Source of the DNA: CAZIVE01 sp964542435
GTDB taxonomy: Bacteria > Bacteroidota > Bacteroidia > Bacteroidales > Tannerellaceae
DNA: 64,000 nucleotides
Direction of reading: 5' to 3'
NCBI GenBank assembly: GCA_964542435.1
Contig: CAZIVE010000001.1
Location: 5,736-69,735, forward strand
Each line of letters begins with the position of its first letter. Within the stretch, counting starts at the first letter, position 1. The position numbers and the translations under genes were made by a program. The notes under the pieces were generated by a model. That model was not told where the DNA came from and ran no database searches. It saw nothing but the letters and a program-made list of their open reading frames with translations. This document shows, piece after piece, positions 58,128 through 64,000 of this stretch.

Positions 58128-59672
58128 CTAACTTTTTATTAGCGGTAAAGTAATAATAAATTTTGTTCCTACATTTCCTTCGCCACTTTCAGCTCTGATA
58201 GAGCCTTTGTGGTCTTCTATGATTTTCCGGACGTAAGCCAAGCCCAGTCCGAAACCTTTTACATCATGCACGTTGCCTGTCGGTACGCGGAAGAAGCGAT
58301 CGAACACCTTCTTCTGGTATTCCTTCTTGATTCCGATACCGTTGTCCTCAACCGAAATCTGCAGCTTACCGCCTTCATCCCATGTTCTCACCATCAGCTT
58401 GAGCGGAACATCCTGACGACGGTATTTAACGGCATTATCCAACAGGTTGAACAGAACGTTCGTGATGTGCATTTCATCTACATATATATCTGAATTGTCA
58501 GCACCTAAATCTACATCCAGCGAACCGCCGAATTTTTCCACTTTGAGTACAAACGTGTTGGCGACGCTCGTCACGATATCGTTTGCATCCAGTTCCTTCA
58601 GCTTCAGTTGAGCACGCTGACGTTCAAACAGAGACATCTGAAGCACCTTTTCCACCAGGAAGCTCAGACGTTTGGTCTCGTCGTTGATCACGCCGGAGAT
58701 ATGTTTGAACACGTCGGGATTCTTCGTGATATCCTGGTCTTTGAGCATCTGCGCTGCCAGCGAGATCGTTGAAACCGGCGTCTTTAATTCGTGTGTCATG
58801 TTGTTGATGAAGTCATTCTTCATCTCCGACAGTTTCTTCTGGCGGAACACGATGTAGATCGTGAAGATGAAGGTGATGAGCAATATCAGCGAGAAGATGA
58901 CAGAAGGAACGATGAATGTGATGGAGTTGGCGATGTAATTGCTCTTCGTTGGGAAATAGATGCGAAGGTAATTGAGCCTCGACGGAGGATCATTCGGGAA
59001 CAGTACCTGAGTGATAATGTCCGAAGCAATCGGCTTCTTATGGAGTTCACCACTCTGATAGACCACATTTCCATCCTTGTTGATGACCGAGAACACAAAC
59101 GGCAGATTCAAACCGTTACTCAACAACTCAGCTTTAAGATAATTCTCCAGCTTCTTGAAATCCACACGTTCTTCGATCGGTTTCAGATTCGCTGTATAGA
59201 GAATGTTATAGATCACCTCATCGATCAAGCCTCCCTGATACTGATAGCGGCGCTTCAACGTACGCTGCAAGTCCTTCGAAGTGCTTACGATGCCATTGCC
59301 TTGGGAAGTTGGGCCGACACCCGTGCCACTACTGCTGAAGCTCTCGAGCTCGATTTGCTTGGTGGCGCCATTCGAATCGGTTATCTGCAACTGATACTTA
59401 CTCTTGCTGATCACTCGACTTAGGTTCTGAGACTGCGTCTCCTGATACAAGAAACTGTTCTCATCACGATCAATATCTTCCTCAAGGTATTTCCTTGTCT
59501 CATCCAACTCCAGGTTCTTCGAGACCTGCAGAAGACTCTGCTTTACAGTCTCATTGAATTGCTCGCTTCGCGTTTTTAGGATAATGCTGACGTAGCTGAT
59601 TTGCAGATACAGCAAACCACCGAAGGCAAAAGCCATCACAACCGCAAGTAACCAAATAGTGGACTTCCTCAT
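58128..59672 (-). CDS. rprX: RprX-type sensor histidine kinase
   Basis: 514 aa. TM helix at 7-27, a large periplasmic sensor (about 30-255), TM helix (ITFIVPSVIFSLILLITFIFTIYIVF), HisKA with H294 (NNMTHELKTPVS), and HATPase (NLLDNAVKY, DNGIGI, GFGLGLAYV). The order kinase-regulator and sequence style fit RprX. It is the first gene of the operon with its own promoter. Confidence 0.88.
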   Translation of the reverse strand: MRKSTIWLLAVVMAFAFGGLLYLQISYVSIILKTRSEQFNETVKQSLLQVSKNLELDETRKYLEEDIDRDENSFLYQETQSQNLSRVISKSKYQLQITDSNGATKQIELESFSSSGTGVGPTSQGNGIVSTSKDLQRTLKRRYQYQGGLIDEVIYNILYTANLKPIEERVDFKKLENYLKAELLSNGLNLPFVFSVINKDGNVVYQSGELHKKPIASDIITQVLFPNDPPSRLNYLRIYFPTKSNYIANSITFIVPSVIFSLILLITFIFTIYIVFRQKKLSEMKNDFINNMTHELKTPVSTISLAAQMLKDQDITKNPDVFKHISGVINDETKRLSFLVEKVLQMSLFERQRAQLKLKELDANDIVTSVANTFVLKVEKFGGSLDVDLGADNSDIYVDEMHITNVLFNLLDNAVKYRRQDVPLKLMVRTWDEGGKLQISVEDNGIGIKKEYQKKVFDRFFRVPTGNVHDVKGFGLGLAYVRKIIEDHKGSIRAESGEGNVGTKFIITLPLIKS

Positions 59673-59734
59673 CTTTGTCTTATCCTGTTTTTAACACAAC
59701 AAATAACGCACGTTTTAGTTTAATATTTATACAA

Positions 59735-59742
59735 CAAAGGTA
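59735..59742 (-). promoter_or_regulatory. -7 box of rprXY
   Basis: TACCTTTG on the minus strand, 62 bp before the ATG. Confidence 0.6.
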
Positions 59743-59829
59743 AAATTCGCGATTCGAAGTGTTAATTAAGCATAGCAAAGAGGCTGGCCGATGCAATTAC
59801 ATCGGTCCGCCAGGTCCGCAGCCAGGGCC

Positions 59830-62646
59830 TCAAGGTCCATCAGGTCTGCAACAACCGGGCCCTCCAGGACCGCCACCTCCAGGGCCGCCACGAAAGGCAT
59901 CTCTAAAGCTTGCTCCACCTTTGAAGATACTGAAACGATAGATAAAGCGGAACATGAAGTAACTGTTCAGTGTGTTGTATTGCGTATCCGTCGTTGCACT
60001 TGCAGTTACCATACGCGAAATATTGCTGCGCTGTTTCAATATATCATAAATCTTGAACTGCAGCGTACCTTGATCTTTCAAGAACGATTTCGACAGAGAT
60101 GCATTCCACAGCGTTTCATTCAGTTTATAGCCGCTGGAATAACCGGAGTTAGCCGACCAGGTAATATCACTTTGTACTTGGAAATTGTACGGAAGATAAA
60201 GAGTTGTACTTCCTCCCACTCCATACGTATAGGTTTCCAGATTACTCGAAGTCTGCAAAGAGTTGGTCGCCTTGTTATAGGTAATGTTGCCATTTATTCC
60301 GAGATCAACATAATCCGAACGAAAATCAAAGCCGCCACGTTCACTCAGGACAAGATTCTTGTTTGTATTTTTCTCGGCATTGACGAATCCGTTGCTCTTG
60401 GCATAAGAAGCCATCGTACTGGAATTGAAAGTAAACTTCTTGCTGAAGAACGGCGTGTTAACCATCATTCGCATGTCGGCATTATAGTTGCCATTGACAT
60501 TCTTATAGGTGGTGACTCTGCCGCCCGTCGTATTGTCATAGGTTGCATAACTTACGATGTCGTTCAACGTATAAGTACCGTTCAACATCAACATTAAAGC
60601 ACTCATTTTCTCGCGGTTGAAGTTCTGGAAACGCAGCGACAGACGGTTCGTGTAGGTCGGATCCAGATCCGGATTACCTTTCGTGATGTTCAATGGGTTT
60701 GAAACATCGGCCACAGGTGAGAGTTGTGTCATCGAAGGCTGCGTTGTAGAGCCGTTATACTGGATTCTCAGATTCTTCTGCTGACTGAACTTGTAATTGA
60801 AGATAGCCATAGGAGAAACATTGAAGACGTTGCGGCTAATGTGATAAAGCACCGTGTCACCGACGAAGGTCTCACTGGTAGAATGTGATGGATCGAAGTT
60901 GACACCCATCGTGAAGTTATATTTCTGACGCTGCGCCATAAAGCTTAAGCTGGCACGCTGCGTAGTGAAGTTGTTGCGATAACTCTTGCTGTAAGTCGAA
61001 TCGAGCACGCTATAGTTGCCATCGTCGTCCGTCGTATAGGAATTCTTCAACGATTTCTGATATTGTTTGCTATAGCTATACGTAGCTTGCAGGAAATTGT
61101 TGTGACCAATCGGTTCTACCCAAGAGAGGAATGCCCGATAATTGTAACCGTTGTTATCGTAACGGAACTTCTGATCGATCAGGTTGTCGGCGCTTCCATC
61201 GGTGATTCGGTAATACTGCGTATTGGACCAGTTCGTACCTTTATTATAGGAGTCGCTCAAACCTCCTGTGACAGATGCACTGAACACACGGCCGGTGTTA
61301 TTCAGTTTCCGGCTGAACTCCAACTGGCCCGTTGTGCTGTAGCCTTCACCATAAGAATGATATTTCGAATTACTAACATTCACCGTGTCCAGATTACCCG
61401 CCAGCGTATTGGTAAAGTCGAGTTCGTCACTTTGACTCTTGTAATAGCTGATGTCAGGACGGAAGAGGATCTGCGTCATCGAATCCGGCTTCCACTCCAA
61501 ACGAAGATTCACGCCAAAGTTGTCGTTCTTCGTATTGCTCACGCTCTTCGTGTTTTCGTACGAAGTACTGTCTCCGGTAAGGATATTCTGCTTGGCAATG
61601 CTGCTCGTCGCATCTGTGCTGGAGTGTGAATAACGGCCGTTGCCTCCCAATGTCAGCTGAGGACTGAACTGCTTGCTGAAGTTGGATCCGGCATTTCCTG
61701 AAGTGGTGATACCGTTGTTCGTACCCATCGAGAAACGACGACCGCCGCCGCCCATGCCTCCGAACATACTTCCGGCCACATCCGTAAAGCCCATATTATT
61801 GGTATTATTCAAACCGCCCATGAAGGTAAACTGATCGTTATTGATGAATCGGTTGACCATGGCATTGCCTTCGTATCTGCCTCCGCTGCCGTAACCGGCA
61901 AAGGCATTACCAAAGATGCCCTCTTTCATGCCCGGCTTCACGGTCAGGTTGATGACAGTCTCTTCCTCGCCATCATCAAATCCAGTCATCTGCGACATAT
62001 CGCTCTTCTTGTCGAGCACCTGCAGTTTATTGACCATCTTCGCAGGGAGGTTCTTGGCAGCCACCTTCGGATCATCGCTGAAGAATTCCTTGCCATCCAC
62101 CATAATCTTCTTAACCTGCTTGCCGTTGACGGTGATCGTCCCATCGCTGGATACCTCAACGCCCGGCATCTTCTTCAGAAGGTCTTCCAATACGGCACCT
62201 TCCGTTGTCTTGTAAGAATCGGCATTGTACTCGAGTGTATCGTTCTTGACGACCACTTCGGCAGCTTTGGCCGTAACCACAGCCTCGCCCAATTGAATGC
62301 CGGTTTCTGTCAAACCCATCTTCCCCACCGAAACGGGATTGCGTCGCCCCGTGATTCGGACAGGTTGATAAATAGGATCGAATCCCACATACGTAATATG
62401 CAGGATATAATTTCCCGGTTTGATACTCTTCAAGGAAAAAGCACCATTGGCAGTGCTCACGGTTCCACGGACTAACGAACTGTCTGGAATACTCAACAAT
62501 CGGATAGTCGCCTGTTCAACAGGATCTCCCGTTTTTTGCTCCACAACCGAACCATTCAACGTAATACTATTACTAGTTGTCTGCTGAGCTTTGGTTTGGA
62601 ATGCAAATAGGGTTAACAACAACAAAAGGTAACTACAAAGTTTCAT
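59830..62646 (-). CDS. Outer-membrane beta-barrel protein (TonB receptor-like) with Gly-Pro tail
   Basis: 938 aa. Signal peptide (MKLCSYLLLLLTLFAFQTKAQ), carboxypeptidase-regulatory-like domain (LNGSVVEQKTGDPVEQATIRLL), plug-like region (TTEGAVLEDLLKKMPGVEVSSDG, NGKQVKKIMVDGKEFFSDDPKVAAKNLPA) and a large barrel of the OMP_b-brl_3 type. The C-terminus is a low-complexity Gly/Pro stretch after RFSIFKGGASFRDAFRGG. A TGA ends it, but the same frame continues as GPGCGPGGPM to a TAA at 59797, so the tail seems cut by a point mutation. The cargo is unknown. Confidence 0.88.
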   Translation of the reverse strand: MKLCSYLLLLLTLFAFQTKAQQTTSNSITLNGSVVEQKTGDPVEQATIRLLSIPDSSLVRGTVSTANGAFSLKSIKPGNYILHITYVGFDPIYQPVRITGRRNPVSVGKMGLTETGIQLGEAVVTAKAAEVVVKNDTLEYNADSYKTTEGAVLEDLLKKMPGVEVSSDGTITVNGKQVKKIMVDGKEFFSDDPKVAAKNLPAKMVNKLQVLDKKSDMSQMTGFDDGEEETVINLTVKPGMKEGIFGNAFAGYGSGGRYEGNAMVNRFINNDQFTFMGGLNNTNNMGFTDVAGSMFGGMGGGGRRFSMGTNNGITTSGNAGSNFSKQFSPQLTLGGNGRYSHSSTDATSSIAKQNILTGDSTSYENTKSVSNTKNDNFGVNLRLEWKPDSMTQILFRPDISYYKSQSDELDFTNTLAGNLDTVNVSNSKYHSYGEGYSTTGQLEFSRKLNNTGRVFSASVTGGLSDSYNKGTNWSNTQYYRITDGSADNLIDQKFRYDNNGYNYRAFLSWVEPIGHNNFLQATYSYSKQYQKSLKNSYTTDDDGNYSVLDSTYSKSYRNNFTTQRASLSFMAQRQKYNFTMGVNFDPSHSTSETFVGDTVLYHISRNVFNVSPMAIFNYKFSQQKNLRIQYNGSTTQPSMTQLSPVADVSNPLNITKGNPDLDPTYTNRLSLRFQNFNREKMSALMLMLNGTYTLNDIVSYATYDNTTGGRVTTYKNVNGNYNADMRMMVNTPFFSKKFTFNSSTMASYAKSNGFVNAEKNTNKNLVLSERGGFDFRSDYVDLGINGNITYNKATNSLQTSSNLETYTYGVGGSTTLYLPYNFQVQSDITWSANSGYSSGYKLNETLWNASLSKSFLKDQGTLQFKIYDILKQRSNISRMVTASATTDTQYNTLNSYFMFRFIYRFSIFKGGASFRDAFRGGPGGGGPGGPGCCRPDGP

Positions 62647-62790
62647 ACAAAAGGATTCATTATGTTTTTACTCGAATGTGATTAATAGACGATCGATTTT
62701 AATTAAAGTTTAATTTCAGATTGATGATTTTGATTAATTAACGAAAGAAGAGACGCATTACCGTCCGCAAAAAACGGGTTATACTCTGAG

Positions 62791-63234
62791 CTATGTAAGA
62801 AATTCATCCTTCCAAGCATATCCTTCATAGGAAAAGAGACTACGAAATTCAGTCTCAAACGTTATGGCTTTATGATGATTCTGCTGGTTATTGATATAAT
62901 GGATGATGGTAGTTTTGCTGCTGTATTGGCAGGTAAATGCCGCGTACTCTTTTCCCCAACCAATGAATTGAGGAAAGAAGCCGCTTTGCTTTGCCCACTT
63001 ACTGCTAAGTTGTTTTATATCTCTCATAAGTGTTGACAATGGTACTTCGGGATGTAGATCGATCAAAAGGTGTACATGGTTGGGAATTCCTCCTATACGA
63101 TATAGTACGCATTTCCTGTTGATGATTAATTTCCAGATGAAACGATATAAATCTTCTCGATGATCGTTATTGATAGTCATTTGCCGTTGGTATGTGTTGA
63201 TGACGATGTGATAAATTGCGTTTACCTTGCTCAT
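62791..63234 (-). CDS. Y1 (IS200-like, RAYT-type) transposase
   Basis: 147 aa HUH endonuclease. Metal-binding His pair H53-V-H55 in GGIPNHVHLLIDLHP, catalytic Tyr113 in IIHYINNQQNHH, and FIGWGKEYAAFTCQYS. It looks intact. Single-copy domesticated relatives (REP-associated tyrosine transposases) act on hairpin-forming repeats near their gene. No TnpB is visible next to it. A palindrome-packed tandem repeat begins 59 bp upstream of its start codon, which fits a RAYT with its REP-like substrate. Confidence 0.88.
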   Translation of the reverse strand: MSKVNAIYHIVINTYQRQMTINNDHREDLYRFIWKLIINRKCVLYRIGGIPNHVHLLIDLHPEVPLSTLMRDIKQLSSKWAKQSGFFPQFIGWGKEYAAFTCQYSSKTTIIHYINNQQNHHKAITFETEFRSLFSYEGYAWKDEFLT

Positions 63235-63292
63235 AGTTAAATTTGTTTTGATTCTTCACAAATATATACTCTTCATTTCAGATACACAAGAT

Positions 63293-63860
63293 TTCTATCT
63301 CGAATGTGCTATCACGAATCGCATCATCCGATGCGATGGAGGTTGGGCGTTGACTTATCACACAGCGGCGCATCGCTTCGCGATTGCTTGCAATGTGTTT
63401 CGCATTATATCGGCTCGCCGAGCCGTCTGCATCATCGATACTCAAGAATGTGAGAATCATCTGGAGATGATGAAACGTCGGAGACGTGCTTTCTTGCTGA
63501 ACACATTGCAAGATCCTTCGAAGATGGTCGTCGCTGTGTGTTCTATCTCGAATGTGCTATCACGAATCGCATCATCCGATGCGATGGAGGTTGGGNNNNN
63601 NNNNNNNNNNNNNNNNNNNNNNNNNNNNNNNNNNNNNNNNNNNNNNNNNNNNNNNNNNNNNNNNNNNNNNNNNNNNNNNNNNNNNNNNNNNNNNNCGCGA
63701 TTGCTTGCAATGTGTTTCGCATTATATCGGCTCGCCGAGCCGTCTGCATCAATGATGCACAAGAATGTAAGAATCATCTGGAGATGATGAAACGTCGGAG
63801 ATGTGCTTTCTTGCTGAACACATTGCAAGATCCTTCGGAGATGGTCGCCGCTGTGTGTGA
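63293..63860. repeat. Tandem repeat E, unit about 248 bp, packed with palindromes
   Basis: The unit starting at 63293 begins again at 63541 (TTCTATCTCGAATGTGCTAT); the second unit is cut by a gap, and sequence after 63696 matches positions from 63379. Palindromes in unit 1: ATCGCATC/GATGCGAT (63318-63337), ATCGC/GCGAT (63372-63384), CGGCTCG/CGAGCCG (63411-63425), ATCATCT/AGATGAT (63456-63471), ACGTC/GACGT (63475-63487). A 13-bp pair CTTGCAATGTGTT (63387-63399) and AACACATTGCAAG (63500-63512) encloses most of them. Reading frames through it are not coding. Confidence 0.85.
63596..63695. other. Assembly gap (100 N) inside repeat E
   Basis: By the phase of the repeat the missing DNA is about 31 bp plus any whole number of 248-bp units. 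Confidence 0.95.
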
Positions 63861-63863
63861 AGG

Positions 63864-63972
63864 CTCTTTTCCTTGCACTATCTTTGTTGCTCTGCAACGA
63901 AGATAGGCTGCGCCTCGGAAATGCAAAAGCAAGCTTTGCATTTCTCTCGGCTTGCACTATCTTTGTCATCAC
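63864..63972. repeat. REP-like hairpin element with built-in -7 boxes
   Basis: Two hairpins: TATCTTTGTTGC/GCAACGAAGATA (63879-63905, one G-T pair) and GAAATGCAAA/TTTGCATTTC (63918-63944). The segment CTTGCACTATCTTTG occurs twice (about 63873-63887 and 63954-63968), each containing TATCTTTG, a perfect -7 box. I recall closely similar intergenic elements as common in Prevotella and Bacteroides genomes, but cannot check it here. Confidence 0.6.
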
Positions 63973-64000
63973 AAAATGCGGAGGAAGATTGTCGTATATT

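Noticed and set aside
63227..63972. Overlapping frames on both strands of repeat E
   Set aside because: They follow the 248-bp repeat and cross an N run; sequence is dominated by palindromes rather than codon structure.

Overview
The window looks like a chromosomal contig of a Bacteroidota species, order Bacteroidales, most likely a Prevotella-type organism. The signs are a SusC/SusD pair, a PorE-like type IX secretion lipoprotein, an RprX/RprY-type two-component system, DUF2027-Smr, DUF6377 and DUF6057 proteins, a second EF-G of the Bacteroidales EF-G2 type, an S46 dipeptidyl-peptidase, and many -7 promoter boxes of the form TAnnTTTG. The sequence is a draft: there are seven runs of exactly 100 N, which are placeholders and not measured lengths. 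Four of them cut genes (glucokinase, DUF6377 protein/NUDIX, S46 peptidase, VIT1 transporter) and three fall in repeats.

Layout. 1-5.6 kb: 3' end of a neopullulanase-type GH13 enzyme, a convergent repeat array, a response regulator/histidine kinase pair, then gap-broken ROK glucokinase, DUF6377 protein and NUDIX hydrolase. 5.6-15.2 kb: a second repeat array, then a minus-strand polysaccharide utilisation operon read SusC, SusD, GH78 rhamnosidase, secreted metallo-beta-lactamase-fold hydrolase. 15.2-18.8 kb: an AT-rich, gene-poor island with a small membrane-anchored ORF, a palindrome-rich stretch and a DUF6261-like protein. 18.8-32.6 kb, all minus strand: DEAD-box helicase, a CxxCH lipoprotein with a DUF6057 membrane protein, pyrG-yidC, a secreted glycosidase-like protein, and EF-G2. 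33-36.7 kb: operon DUF2027/Smr - CYTH - S46 peptidase. 36.9-42.3 kb: QueA-like protein, PorE-like protein, YeiH transporter and a convergent LysR regulator. 42.4-44.9 kb: third array, then a BlaI-M56/BlaR-type sensor operon with a visible operator. 45-51.7 kb: valS, panB, VIT1/ferritin-like transporter, uxuA-hemW. 51.8-52.6 kb: the largest array, made of two opposed blocks. 52.8-57.2 kb: operon of CE1-like esterase, NamZ-type exo-muramidase and TonB receptor. 57.4-62.6 kb: RprXY-type system and an outer-membrane barrel protein. 62.8-64 kb: a Y1 (RAYT-like) transposase beside a palindrome-packed repeat of about 248 bp.

The most unusual feature is a set of four intergenic tandem arrays (about 745-1017, 5695-5880, 42410-42640, 51826-52632). 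Their sequences are mostly unrelated, but all share a 41-43 bp period, close to four helical turns, and units that carry two short palindromes. In the 5.7 kb array the palindrome centres stay exactly 41 bp apart while the stem sequences change in a compensatory way, which points to selection on the palindromes rather than on the sequence. All four arrays lie between oppositely oriented genes (two convergent, two divergent). They are not CRISPRs and the long ORFs running through them are artefacts. A Y1 transposase beside another palindrome-rich tandem repeat in the same window suggests, without proving, that REP/RAYT-like biology could generate such arrays.
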